Below are positions 27,023-36,192 of a stretch of DNA of 64,000 bases, one piece after another. Each line of letters begins with the position of its first letter. Within the stretch, counting starts at the first letter, position 1. This DNA comes from Cellulosimicrobium sp. CUA-896 (GTDB lineage Bacteria; Actinomycetota; Actinomycetes; Actinomycetales; Cellulomonadaceae). Location of the stretch: positions 1 to 64,000 of the forward strand of contig NZ_MKKH01000005.1 in assembly GCF_001942335.1 (NCBI RefSeq), read 5' to 3'. The position numbers and the translations under genes were made by a program. The notes under the pieces were generated by a model. That model was not told where the DNA came from. It saw only the letters and a list, made by a program, of their open reading frames with translations, and did not search any database.

Positions 27023-27646
27023 ATGCACCTCGGTCGTCCGTCAACAGTCGGTGCCCGACGCCGTGCGCTCGCCACGGGCGCCGTCGTCGCCGTGGGCCTC
27101 CTGGTCGCCGGGTGCAGCGGCGAGCCCGCCGAACCGGAGCCGACGACCAGCACGGTCGAGGAGGAGCCCACCGAGACACCCGAGCCGACGCCGACCGAGA
27201 CCGGCCCGGCGAAGCCGGAGCGGCCAGCCGCGATGGAGCAGGAGGACGCGGAGGGTGCCGCCGCCGCAGCGGAGTACTTCTCAGAGCTGTACCCGTACGT
27301 CATGACTTCCGGCGACACCTCGGAATGGCGAAGCCTCGCGCACGAGTCTTGCGGCTTCTGCCAGGGCTCAATTGACCAAGCTGAGACGATTCGCGAGCGA
27401 GGTGACGCATTCGTGGGCGGTGCCGTGACAGCTACCGTGGAGAAACCAGGGCTATATGCGCGGGACGAGGCTACGGGCATCTTCCCGCTAGACATGCGCA
27501 TAGTTCAGGAAGCCATGACGATCTCCGACGCCGAGGGTAAGGAGCTCTTCTCCCAGGAGCGGACGGACGACCTCTACCGCGCGGAGATCGGCCGGAAGGA
27601 CGGGGAATGGGTCGTCGTTGAGGTTGCACTGCTGGAGCAGGCGTGA
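27023..27646 (+). CDS. DUF6318-like lipoprotein
   Basis: A 207-residue protein. Residues 1-33 form a lipoprotein signal with the lipobox VAGCSG, so it is anchored at the outer face of the membrane. A Thr/Pro/Glu linker follows, and then a domain with AAAEYFSELYPYVMTSGD and the Cys pair SCGFCQGS characteristic of DUF6318. The function is unknown. Around 27280-27600 the codon use includes A/T-ending codons (ctatat, gctaga) rare elsewhere in the window. The stop codon overlaps the start of the next gene, so the two are co-translated. Confidence 0.7.
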   Translation: MHLGRPSTVGARRRALATGAVVAVGLLVAGCSGEPAEPEPTTSTVEEEPTETPEPTPTETGPAKPERPAAMEQEDAEGAAAAAEYFSELYPYVMTSGDTSEWRSLAHESCGFCQGSIDQAETIRERGDAFVGGAVTATVEKPGLYARDEATGIFPLDMRIVQEAMTISDAEGKELFSQERTDDLYRAEIGRKDGEWVVVEVALLEQA

Positions 27647-28520
27647 TGCTCGTCGCTTCAGCCATCGGCGTCACACTCGTAGCTTCTTCAGTGCTCCAGG
27701 GCTCGTCGAGTGCGGGCATTGACTACGGGGGCTATAAGGGCGAGGCAAAGGGGCAGCAAGTCTCGGTCGAGGCTGCGCGCGAGGCGACGCGCGGCGGCGG
27801 CACCTACGTTCCCATGAGCGACGAGGAGCCGACGGACCGGTACTTCTCCGCGACGCCGGCGCTGTGTGCGCTCGTCAGCTCTCTCGACGGTCCGACGACC
27901 GCCTACGACTACGCGTGCACCGAGGGTGAGCAGCTCGCGTACGAGGGCATCGAGTGCGGCGCGGACGAGTTCGCGCAGGGCGCGCTGTTCCGCGAGGTCC
28001 GGCAGCCTGACGGCACGTGGGGTCCGCCGGAGCTCGTGGGCGACGAGGGCTGCATCACGCCGGCGGACCTGCTGGCCGAGGCGGAGCGCGAGTTCGCGAC
28101 GCTGCCGATCGCGCCGTCGCCGGTCGTCGTGCAGCCGCCGGACGGCTGGACCGTCGTGAACCTCCCGACGATCACGTACACCGACGCGGCGGAGCAGACG
28201 TTCGACACGTCGCTGCTCGGCATCCCGGTGCAGATCCGTGCGACGCCCGAGTCGTACGCGTGGGACTACGCCGACGGCAGCGCCCCGCTCGTCACGACCG
28301 ACCCCGGCGCGCCGTACCCGGACCACACCGTGCACCACACGTACGCGCAGCCGGCGGACGCGGTGACGATCGGGCTGACGACGACGTGGTCGGGTCAGTT
28401 CCGCATCACCGGGTCGCGACGTGGACGGACGTGCCCGGGACGGCGTCGACGTCGAGCACCGCCCCGCCGCTCCAGGTCTACGAGGCGCGCTCGCGGCTCG
28501 TCACCGACCCGCTCGGCTGA
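27643..28520 (+). CDS. Exported protein with PKD-like C-terminal region, frameshifted
   Basis: It begins at GTG 27643 (or ATG 27646), overlapping the stop of the DUF6318 lipoprotein gene. A short hydrophobic N-terminus (LVASAIGVTLVASSVL) is probably a signal or anchor. The middle contains several cysteines (TPALCALVSS, YDYACTEGEQ, GIECGADEF, DEGCITPADL). The C-terminal part has the PKD-like motif YAWDYADGSAPLVT followed by HTVHHTYAQP. Near 28412 one base appears missing; the frame then continues VATWTDVPGTAST and ends at 28520. No family name is supported. Pairing with a DUF6318 gene suggests a joint surface role. Confidence 0.65.
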
Positions 28521-28644
28521 CTCGCCTCTGCCGCCCGACCGTCGCGCAGGCGCCGCTCGGGGCTCTGGCGCGGCCGACGTCTCGGGCGGCGACCTGCCGG
28601 ACGGCTCGTAGGGTGGTCAGTACCCCTCGAACCCCCGGAGCATC

Positions 28645-29388
28645 ATGCGCTTGCTGCTCGTCCGTCACGGACAGACCCCGTCCAACGTCGCCGGCCTGCT
28701 CGACACCGCGCTGCCTGGCCCCGGCCTGACCGCCCTCGGGGCACGGCAGGCCGCCGCCATCCCGGACGCGCTCGCCGACCGGGTGATCGAGGGCATCGCC
28801 GTCTCGACGCTCGTGCGGACCCACCTCACCGCGGCACCGCTCGTCGAGCGCCTCGAGCTGGAACCGCTGGAGCTCGACGGCTTCCGCGAGATCGACGCCG
28901 GCGACCTCGAGATGTCCGGGCACCACGAGCACCACGTCCGCTACCTCGAGACCGTGTTCGCCTGGGGCGGCGGCGACATGGCGCGGCGCATGCCCGGAGG
29001 CCCGGACGGCCACGAGTTCGTTGCGCGCTTCGACGACGCCGTCGCCAAGGTGGCGTCCACCGGCTGGGAGACGGCCGTCGTCGTCTCCCACGGCGCGGCC
29101 ATCCGCTCGTGGGCCGGTATCCGCGCGGCCGGCGTCGACCTCGACGCCATCGCGTACACCCAGCTCGAGAACACCGGGCTCGTCGAGGTCGAGGGCGACC
29201 CGGACGCCGGCTGGCGCTTCGTCGGCATGAACGCCGCCCCGCTCGGCGGTCACGTGCTCACCGACGAGCTCGCCGACGACCCCACCGGCGAGTCCGTCGC
29301 CGACGAGCGCGCCGACGTCGACCACGAGCGCATCGACGCCGCCGCGCACCGCGACACCGACGCACCGCGCGACCCGGACGCCGGCTGA
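28645..29388 (+). CDS. Histidine phosphatase family protein
   Basis: A 247-residue protein with the catalytic RHG at residues 7-9 (LLLVRHGQTPSN) and the second catalytic His in VVVSHGAAIRSW near residue 150. A Glu in FREIDAGDLEM is in the position of the general acid. The last 30 residues are Asp/Arg/Glu-rich and unlikely to be part of the fold. No signal peptide is present. The substrate is unknown; members act on phosphosugars, nucleotides or protein phosphates. It is followed almost immediately by an acetyltransferase gene on the same strand. Confidence 0.85.
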   Translation: MRLLLVRHGQTPSNVAGLLDTALPGPGLTALGARQAAAIPDALADRVIEGIAVSTLVRTHLTAAPLVERLELEPLELDGFREIDAGDLEMSGHHEHHVRYLETVFAWGGGDMARRMPGGPDGHEFVARFDDAVAKVASTGWETAVVVSHGAAIRSWAGIRAAGVDLDAIAYTQLENTGLVEVEGDPDAGWRFVGMNAAPLGGHVLTDELADDPTGESVADERADVDHERIDAAAHRDTDAPRDPDAG

Positions 29389-29390
29389 CC

Positions 29391-29884
29391 ATGCGACCGC
29401 CGACGGGACGCAGCCCGAGATCCGGCCCTACCGGAGCCCGGACGACGCCGCGGCGACCTACGTCGTCGCGCGCACCGCGATCGCCCGGACCGCGGCCACC
29501 GCCTACGACCCCGACCAGATCGCCGCCTGGCTGGGCCCCGCCCGTCTCGACCTGACCGGCTGGGACGAGCGCCGGCACGGAGCGGACACGCTCGTCGCGG
29601 AGCTCGACGGGATCGTCGTCGGGTTCTCGGACCTGCGGCCGGACGGCCTGGTCGACATGCTCTTCGTCGACCCGCGCGCGGGGGGCCGCGGCGTCGCCCG
29701 CGCCCTACTCACCGCCGTCCAGGCCGACGCCCGCGCCCGCGGCATCGTGGAGCTCCGCACCCTCGCGAGCCGCAGCGCCCGCCCGGTCTTCGAACGCCTC
29801 GGCTTCACCGTCGTCGCCGAGCGTCCGGACAACACCGTGCGCGGCGTCGTCGTCCCCAACACCGAGATGCGCTGCCGCCTCTGA
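29391..29884 (+). CDS. GNAT-family N-acetyltransferase, frameshifted at the start
   Basis: The ATG at 29391 is two bases past the upstream stop codon. After two codons one G appears missing (near 29395), and the frame then continues [20 protein letters not shown]. The acetyl-CoA loop is [18 protein letters not shown], preceded by strand [19 protein letters not shown]. The C-terminal strand is [12 protein letters not shown]. The total is about 164 residues, normal for the family. The acceptor substrate is unknown. It is probably co-transcribed with the preceding phosphatase. Confidence 0.75.
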
Positions 29885-29929
29885 GAACTCTCGACCCGTC
29901 TTGCGGCGCCAGACGTCGGTCGATCGACT

Positions 29930-30006
29930 GCGCCGAGATCGGCAGCAACGGTCCGGGTCGGCACTCCCGACCTGCCGACCTCGACACGAGCTGCCGATCT
30001 CGGCGC
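29930..30006. repeat. Long-armed palindrome before kynA
   Basis: The arms gcgccgagatcggca (29930-29944) and tgccgatctcggcgc (29992-30006) are perfectly complementary over 15 bp around a 47-nt loop. It lies between the acetyltransferase stop and the kynA start. It shares its layout, though not its sequence, with other long palindromes in this window. Confidence 0.6.
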
Positions 30007-30096
30007 GGCCGCACGCACCCCGCCCACGCGCATCGCCCCTCCCGACGATGTCGCACGGTCCTGGCGGTCGTCACGTCGGCGTCATACCCTCGACGG

Positions 30097-30974
30097 ATGG
30101 TCGACCAGCCACCGCGTCCCTCGGCGAACGAGCGCGCCCTCGAGCCCGACATCGTCACCGACCTGCGCGAGCAGATGACGTACGGGTCGTACCTGCAGCT
30201 CGACACCCTGCTGGCCGCGCAGCGGCGACCAGCACCCCGCCGCACCACGACGAGATGCTCTTCATCGTCCAGCACCAGACCACCGAGCTCTGGCTCAAGC
30301 TCGTGCTCCACGAGCTCGCCTCGGCGCGCGACCTCCTCGCCGCCGACGACCTCCCGGCCGCGCTCAAGCGCATCGCTCGTGTCAAGCACATCCAGCGCAC
30401 GCTCACGGAGCAGTGGTCCGTCCTCGCGACGCTCACCCCGAGCGAGTACGCGCAGTTCCGCGGTTACCTCGGCAACGCGTCGGGGTTCCAGTCGTGGCAG
30501 TACCGCGCCGTCGAGTTCGTGCTCGGCAACAAGAACGCCGCGATGCTCAAGGTCTTCGCGTCCGAGCCGGCCGCGCACGCCGAGCTCGCGCGCCTGCTCG
30601 CCGAGCCGAGCGTCTACGACGAGTTCCTGCGCTACCTCGCCCGCCACGGCCACGACGTCCCGCAGCGCGTCCTGGATCGCGACGTCACCGTCGCGCACGA
30701 CCTCGACGACCACCTCGTCGAGGTGTTCCGCCGCATCTACGCCGAGCCGGACACCCACTGGTCGGCCTACGAGACCTGCGAGGAGCTCGTCGACCTCGAG
30801 GACAACTTCCAGCTCTGGCGCTTCCGCCACATGAAGACCGTCCTGCGCATCATCGGCACGAAGCGCGGCACGGGCGGCTCGAGCGGCGTCGGCTTCCTCC
30901 AGAAGGCCCTCGACCTCACGTTCTTCCCCGAGCTCTTCGCCGTCCGCACCGAGATCGGCGCGTCCCGGCCATGA
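30097..30974 (+). CDS. kynA: Tryptophan 2,3-dioxygenase, frameshifted
   Basis: A protein of about 293 residues. The N-terminus [17 protein letters not shown] is diagnostic. One missing C near 30223 shifts the frame before [12 protein letters not shown], which holds the conserved HHDE block. Further family motifs are [24 protein letters not shown] and the heme-ligand region [14 protein letters not shown], followed by [13 protein letters not shown]. The heme enzyme opens the indole ring of L-tryptophan to N-formylkynurenine, the first step of kynurenine catabolism. Its stop overlaps the next start (ATGA), so the operon is translationally coupled with the amidohydrolase and then kynU. Confidence 0.9.
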
Positions 30975-32478
30975 CGGTCGTGCCCGACGGCGCCCGCCTC
31001 GTCACCGTGGACGCGTCCTGGTTCCCGGGCCGTCCGCCCACCGGCCCGACGACGTTCCTCGCCACCGCGTCCGGGCTCCACCCCCTGAGCGACGCCGAGG
31101 TCGACGCCCACGGCGCGGCAGAGCCGCTCCACCTGCCCGGCACGCTGCTGCCGCCGTTCACCGACGCGCACGTCCACCTCGGGCTCGTCGACGCCACCGC
31201 CCTCGTCCCGCACGGCATCGCCGCCGTCCACGACCTCGGCTGGATCCCGGAGGTCGCAGCAGGTTGGGCGCGCGACGGCGACCGGGACGCACGAGCGGGC
31301 GGTGCGGCGTCGGAGGCGAATGGCGTAGAAGTCGCGCGCGAGAACGGACGGCCGAACGCTGAAGGCGACGGCGCGGCCAGCCCGAGCACCGAGGGCGCAC
31401 CGCCCGCGGACCCGGCCAGCCCGAGCACCGAGGGCGCGGCGCCCGCGGACCCGGCCCCGCGCACACCGCACGTCGCGTTCGCCGGCGCCTTCCTCACCGC
31501 GCCTGGTGGCTACCCGTCCGACCGGTCGTGGGCGCCGCCCGGCTCCGTCGTCGAGATCGCGACGCCCGACGACGCCGTGGCGGCCGTCGACCAGCAGCTC
31601 CGCGCCGGAGCGTCGTTCGTCAAGGTCGCCCTCCACAGCACGGCCGGCCCGGTGCCCGACGACGCGACGCTCGCCGCCGTCGTCGGACGTGCGCACGAGC
31701 GCGGCGTCGCGGTCGTCGCGCACGCCGAGGGCCCGGGCCAGGCCGCGCGCGCGTTCGAGGCCGGAGTCGACCGCCTCGCGCACGCCCCGTTCTCCGAGCG
31801 GCTGCCCGACGCGCTGCTGCTCGCCATGGCCCGCCGGCGCCCTGGTCCGGCTCTCGCGCCGAGCACGACACCGCGCGTCGTCGAGCACGACCTGAGCGTC
31901 GCCGTGCGCCCGAGAACGACGCTCAGGTCGTGTTCGGCGGGGCAGGGGGCGGGCCGATGACGTGGGTGAGCACCCTCGACATCCACGGCTGGGGCGCGCC
32001 GACGCCGGAGCAGGACGTCGCGATCGACAACGTCCGGCGGTTCGTCGCCGCGGGCGGCACCGTCGTCTACGGGACGGATCTCGGCAACGGGCCGCTGCCG
32101 CTCGGCGTGAACCGTCGGGAGCTGCGTGCGCTCGCCGCCGCGGGCCTCGACGCGGAGGCGCTCCTGCACGCACTCACCGGTGATCCACCGCGACGGTCCT
32201 GGGCCCGCCGCGACCGCGCTGTCGAAGGACGCACTCCGGGCCCGGAGATGCACGTCGAGGTGCATCCCTGGGGCACGAGTGCATCCCTCGGCGCCGTCAC
32301 CTACGTCCCGGGGCCACCGCCCGAGGACCTCGCCGACCTCGATCACCTCGACGGCCCGGACGAGCTCGTCGAGCTCACGCGCTGGCTCGCCGGCGCGACG
32401 ACCCTGCACCTGGCCGACGTGCTGCACCCGGCGTTCGCACCGCCGTCGGGCACGACCACCCGAGAGGACGAGCGATGA
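30971..32478 (+). CDS. Amidohydrolase in the kynurenine operon, expanded and frame-disrupted
   Basis: The first metal ligands are in [15 protein letters not shown] third ligand region is [12 protein letters not shown] and the late Asp is in [13 protein letters not shown], as in imidazolonepropionase-like amidohydrolases. Three segments look inserted: a low-complexity stretch with two 39-bp tandem units (31376-31453); about 110 bp with a 20-bp inverted repeat (31850-31955) that breaks the frame between ARRGALV-like text and [12 protein letters not shown]; and an in-frame palindromic stretch (32226-32290). Position between kynA and kynU suggests it hydrolyses N-formylkynurenine or a related amide, which is inference. 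It may be inactive if the middle insertion is real. Confidence 0.65.
31376..31453 (+). repeat. Two tandem 39-bp units in the amidohydrolase gene
   Basis: Two nearly identical 39-bp units (31376-31414 and 31415-31453) encode [13 protein letters not shown] and [13 protein letters not shown]. They lie in a low-complexity insertion between two conserved parts of the enzyme. Confidence 0.85.
31882..31936. repeat. 20-bp inverted repeat inside the amidohydrolase gene
   Basis: The arms 31882-31901 and 31917-31936 match over 20 bp with one mismatch around a 15-nt loop. The frame is broken here relative to the conserved downstream part. It is probably an inserted palindromic element. Confidence 0.75.
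32231..32282. repeat. In-frame palindromic element in the amidohydrolase gene (gatgcac family)
   Basis: Outer arms gcactc/gagtgc (32231-32236, 32277-32282) surround inner arms gatgcac/gtgcatc (32247-32253, 32260-32266). The words gatgcacgtc and aggtgcatc recur in the intergenic element at 34695-34762, so the two look like one family. The encoded residues interrupt the usual RDR...YVPGPPPED join. Confidence 0.5.
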
Positions 32479-33799
32479 CCGCCATTCCCCGCACCGGCAC
32501 CCACCCCGACCCGGACGCCGCAGCCCGCGCCGCGCGCGCCGCCGAGCTCGACGCCGCCGACCCGCTCGCGCGCTTCGTCGACGCGTTCGTGCCGTCCGAC
32601 GACGTGATCGCCTACCTCGACGGCAACTCCCTCGGCCGCCCCACGCGGGCGTCCGCCGAGCGGCTCGCCCGCTTCGCGACGGAGCGGTGGGGTGCGCGGC
32701 TCATCCGCGGCTGGGACGAGGAGTGGTACGAGCTGCCGCTGACGCTCGGCGACCGCATCGGCGCCGCGACGCTCGGCGCGGCGGCGGGGCAGACGTTCGT
32801 CGCGGACTCGACGACCGTCATCCTCTACAAGCTCGTGCGGGCGGCGCTCGCGGCGCCGCAGGCCGCCGGGCGCGACGAGATCGTCCTCGACTCCGGCAAC
32901 TTCCCGACCGACCGCTACGTCCTCGAGGGCGTCGCGCGCGAGCACGGGGCGACGCTGCGCTGGATCGACCCCCCGCACGACGGCGGGGTGACGCCCGAGC
33001 AGGTCGCCGAGGTCGTCGGCGAGCGCACCGCGCTCGTCGTGCTGAGCCACGTCGCGTACCGGTCGGGGTACGTGAGCGACGCGGAGGCGATCACGCGCGT
33101 CGCCCACGACGCCGGCGCGCTCGTGCTCTGGGATCTGTGCCACTCCGCGGGCGCGGTGCCCGTCGCGCTCGACGCGTGGGGCGTCGACCTCGCCGTGGGG
33201 TGCACGTACAAGTACCTCAACGGCGGCCCGGGCGCCCCCGCGTTCGGGTACGTGCGCGCCGATCTCCAGGACGTGCTGACGCAGCCGATCCAGGGCTGGA
33301 TGGGCAGCGCGGCCCCGTTCGAGATGGGGCCGGGGTACGCCCCGCACGCGGGAGCGCGGCGGTTCCTGTCCGGCACGCCCGCCATCGTCGGGATGCTCGC
33401 GATGCAGGACATGGTCGAGCTGGTCGCCGACGCCGGCATGGACGCGGTCCGCGCGAAGTCCGTCGCGCTCACCGAGCTCGCGCTCGAGCTCGTCGACGAC
33501 CTGCTCGTCCCGCTCGGCGCGCGCGTCGCCTCGCCGCGCGACCCGGACCGGCGGGGGAGCCACGTGACCGTCGACCACGACGCGTTCGAGGCGACGCTCC
33601 CGCTCCTGTGGGAGCGCGGTGTCATCCCCGACTTCCGGCGGCCGAACGGGCTGCGCCTCGGGCTGTCGCCGCTGTCGACGTCGTTCGACGAGGTGCGCGT
33701 CGCGTCGAGGCGGTGCGCGACGCGCTCGTCGAGGTGACGTCCGGGCGCGTCCCGGCCGACGCGCTGGTCGACGCCGCGCCCGACGCCCCGACGCCATGA
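32475..33799 (+). CDS. kynU: Kynureninase, frameshifted near the C-terminus
   Basis: A protein of about 441 residues of the fold-type I PLP enzymes. The PLP-binding Lys is in GCTYKYLNGGPGAP. Other family blocks are AYLDGNSLGRPT, DSGNFPTDRY, ALVLWDLCHSAGAVPV and PIQGWMGSAAPFEM. It cleaves kynurenine to anthranilate and alanine. A missing G near 33707 shifts the last 30 residues, restored as VEAVRDALVEVT ending at 33799. The ATG overlaps the amidohydrolase stop codon (ATGA). A PaaX-like regulator starts eight bases downstream. Confidence 0.9.
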
Positions 33800-33806
33800 G
33801 ACCCGC

Positions 33807-34666
33807 ATGATCCTCGACGACATCGACGCCCGGCCCGGGAGTGCGACGTCGCTGCTGCGCACGGTCGTCGGGCTGTGCGTGCGCGACCTCGGCGGCGCGA
33901 TCGCCGTCGCGGACCTCGTGGCGCTGCTCGACGCCGTCAGGGTCCCGCCGAGCGGCGCGCGCAGCGCGATCTCGCGCGTCAAGGCGAAGGGGCTGCTCGT
34001 CGCGGAGCCGGTGGACGGCCGTCCGGGGTACCGGCTCGCGCCCGGCGCCGCCGCGATGCTCGCGCGCGGCGACCGCCGCATCTTCGGGTACCGGCAGCAG
34101 GCCGACGACGACCCGTGGTGCCTCGTGTCGTTCTCCGTGCCGGAGGCCCGCCGCGACGCACGCCACCAGCTGCGCCGCCACCTCGGCTGGATCGGCTGCG
34201 GCACCGTCGCCGACGGCCTGTGGATCGCGCCCGGGCACCTCGCCGACGAGGTCGAGGAGATCCTCGAGCACCTCGGCCTCCGCGACGCCGCGACGCTGTT
34301 CCCGACCGGGGCGCCGCGCACGGCCGGGTCGTTCGCCGACGCCGCCGCCCGCTGGTGGGACCTCGACCGCCTCGCCGCGCTGCACCGCGCGTTCCTCGCC
34401 CGGCACGACGACGGGCGCCGGGCTCGGGGTGGGCCGTGCCCGACGGCGCGCCGTCGCCGCGGGACGCGTTCGCCCGGTGGGTGCGCGTCGTCGACGACTG
34501 GCGCCTCGTCCCGTACCTCGACCCCGGGCTGCCGCCGAGCGCGCTGCCGCCCGACTGGCCGGGCACGGCGAGCGTCGCGCTGTTCGCGCGGCTGCGCGGC
34601 GAGCTCGCGGAGCGGGCGGCGCGCTACGTGCGGTCGGTGACGGGAGAGCCGGTCGGGCGCCGCTGA
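33807..34666 (+). CDS. PaaX-family transcriptional regulator, frameshifted
   Basis: A protein of about 287 residues. The N-terminal winged helix (VADLVALLDAVRVPPSGARS, ISRVKAKGLLV) is followed by the PaaX middle and C-terminal regions: DDPWCLVSFSVPEARRDARH and, after a missing G near 34425, DAFARWVRVVDDWRLVPYLDPGLPP. PaaX proteins repress aromatic-degradation genes and respond to CoA thioesters. Here the gene closes the kynurenine operon and probably controls it, since anthranilate from KynU feeds aromatic catabolism. That regulatory link is inference. Confidence 0.8.
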
Positions 34667-34694
34667 GAGCCCGACCGGGCGCCATGGGCCGACG

Positions 34695-34762
34695 CGAGCG
34701 ATGCACGTCTGCTCGAGTGATGCGCTTCCAGGTGCATCGCTCGAGCCGAGGTGCATCACTCG
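34695..34762. repeat. Interleaved palindromic element (gatgcac family)
   Basis: Arm A cgagcgatgcac (34695-34706) pairs with gtgcatcgctcg (34732-34743). Arm B cgagtgatgc (34714-34723) pairs with gcatcactcg (34753-34762). The pairs are interleaved, so either a pseudoknot or alternative hairpins can form. The element lies between the regulator gene and a convergent hypothetical gene. Confidence 0.6.
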
Positions 34763-34774
34763 CCAGGCGCGGGA

Positions 34775-35545
34775 TCAGGCGTCGGCGTCGTGCGCCGGGA
34801 GCACGATCGTCGTCACGACGTCCGTCACCGCCGGCCTCCGCGGCGTCGAGCCGAACCCGAACCGCACGGGCGGGTCCACGGGAGCGAGGCCGCCGAGGTC
34901 GACGCCGTCCCACGACGTCGCGGCGTCGCGCAGCGCGTGCACGTCCGTCGCGCCGTAGTGCTCGACGCGCCCGGCGCCGGCGCTGCCGCGCGTGCGGACG
35001 CCGTCGAGCAGCGCCCGGGCGACGGGGTCGGTCACGGCGGTGAACCGTCGCGACGACGCGAGCCGTTCCGGCACGGCGCGCAGCGCCCGGCCGAGCCCCG
35101 TCCGCGGCCCGACGACGAGCCGCGCCTCGAGCGGTCCGGCCACCACGAGCCACGGCGGTGGTGTGCGGGACGGCCGGCCCGTCGCCGGGCGGTGCACCCC
35201 GCCGGACGCCGCGGGGCCGGTCCGCGGCACGTCGGACAGCGGCGCCGGGTCGGACCGGGCGGCCCCGCCGCTCCCGCCGACGGGCACGGGGGAGTCGGTG
35301 CGACCGGGGGCGTCGTCGACGCGCACGGGGACCGTCTCGACCCGGTCGAAGGAGTACGTCGACGCGACGAGCTCCGCGACCTCGTCGGTCGGGGCGAGCA
35401 GCACGCGCTCGCCGTCGGGGTGCTCGACCATGACGTCGGCGAACGCGCCGAACGGCGACTCGTCCCAGCGCCCGACGACGAACCGCGTCCCGGACGTGGT
35501 GCCCCAGCCGGCGATCCGGCCGGAGAAGAACAGTGCGCGCGGCAT
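34775..35545 (-). CDS. Conserved hypothetical protein
   Basis: A 256-residue protein that starts at the ATG 35545-35543 (MPRALFFSGRIAGWGTTSG). The first 80 residues are well-structured (RFVVGRWDESPFGAFADVMV, LLAPTDEVAELVASTYSFDR). A Gly/Ser/Pro-rich stretch follows, and the C-terminal half contains RFTAVTDPVARALLDGVRT and HYGATDVHALRDAA. No signal peptide, membrane helix or catalytic motif is evident and I do not recognise the family. It is convergent with the kynurenine operon and divergent from the chaB-like gene. Confidence 0.65.
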   Translation of the reverse strand: MPRALFFSGRIAGWGTTSGTRFVVGRWDESPFGAFADVMVEHPDGERVLLAPTDEVAELVASTYSFDRVETVPVRVDDAPGRTDSPVPVGGSGGAARSDPAPLSDVPRTGPAASGGVHRPATGRPSRTPPPWLVVAGPLEARLVVGPRTGLGRALRAVPERLASSRRFTAVTDPVARALLDGVRTRGSAGAGRVEHYGATDVHALRDAATSWDGVDLGGLAPVDPPVRFGFGSTPRRPAVTDVVTTIVLPAHDADA

Positions 35546-35596
35546 CTCGGCAGCGTAGGCCGGGGCCGCACCGCCCGCCCCGTGGCGCGACGTCCG

Positions 35597-35674
35597 CCAC
35601 ATCGCGGACCACATCGCCGACCGCGATGTAAATCGCGACGCCGACCACATCGCCGACCACATCGCCGACCGCGT
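35597..35674. repeat. Short tandem repeats with a dyad upstream of the ChaB gene
   Basis: The word gaccacatcgcc or a close variant occurs several times between 35597 and 35674, and acatcgcgg near 35600 pairs with ccgcgatgt near 35622-35630. It lies in the 221-bp divergent intergenic region and could be a multi-site operator or slipped-strand repeat. Confidence 0.5.
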
Positions 35675-35766
35675 CGTCGGGCTCCGGTGGCGAGCCCGCG
35701 CCCGGGGCGAGACGCTCGGGGCGAGGCGGCGACCGCCGTCGGACAGCGACCGCGAAGGAGGCCGAC

Positions 35767-36192
35767 GTGCCGAAGACCAACCGCAGCGGGGACGCGAAGG
35801 AGTCCGAGATCCCGAGCACGCTGCAGCGTTCGGACGAGAAGGCGCAGCGCACGTTCGCGAAGGCGTACGACTCCGCGATGGACGAGTACGGCGAGGCGGA
35901 GCGCGCCGCGCGCGTCGCGTACTCGGCGCTCAAGCACACGCACGAGAAGGTCGGCGACCACTGGGAGCCCAAGGACGAGTCCGGCCCGTCGGACGAGCGA
36001 GCGAAGGGCGGCGGCCCGGACGCGTCGGGGAAGTCCGCCGGCGGCGTGGACGCGAACGCGTCCAAGGAGCACCTCATGGACGTGGCGCGCAAGCTGGACG
36101 TCCACGGGCGCTCGTCGATGAACAAGGACGAGCTCGTCGAGGCGATCCAGCGCGCGAACGACAAGGAGACGCGCGAGGCGCGCGGGGACTGA
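35767..36192 (+). CDS. ChaB-domain protein with Rho-N-like C-terminus
   Basis: A 141-residue protein. Residues 10-70 carry the ChaB pattern (IPSTLQRSDEKAQRTFAKAY, AERAARVAYSALKHTHEKVG). A Gly/Ser/Lys linker follows, and residues 105-138 (SKEHLMDVARKLDVHGRSSM, NKDELVEAIQRAN) resemble a Rho N-terminal/SAP-like nucleic-acid-binding helix pair. ChaB proteins were linked to cation transport regulation in enterobacteria, but the actinobacterial two-domain form has no assigned role. The GTG start follows a strong AAGGAGG. Confidence 0.85.
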   Translation: MPKTNRSGDAKESEIPSTLQRSDEKAQRTFAKAYDSAMDEYGEAERAARVAYSALKHTHEKVGDHWEPKDESGPSDERAKGGGPDASGKSAGGVDANASKEHLMDVARKLDVHGRSSMNKDELVEAIQRANDKETREARGD

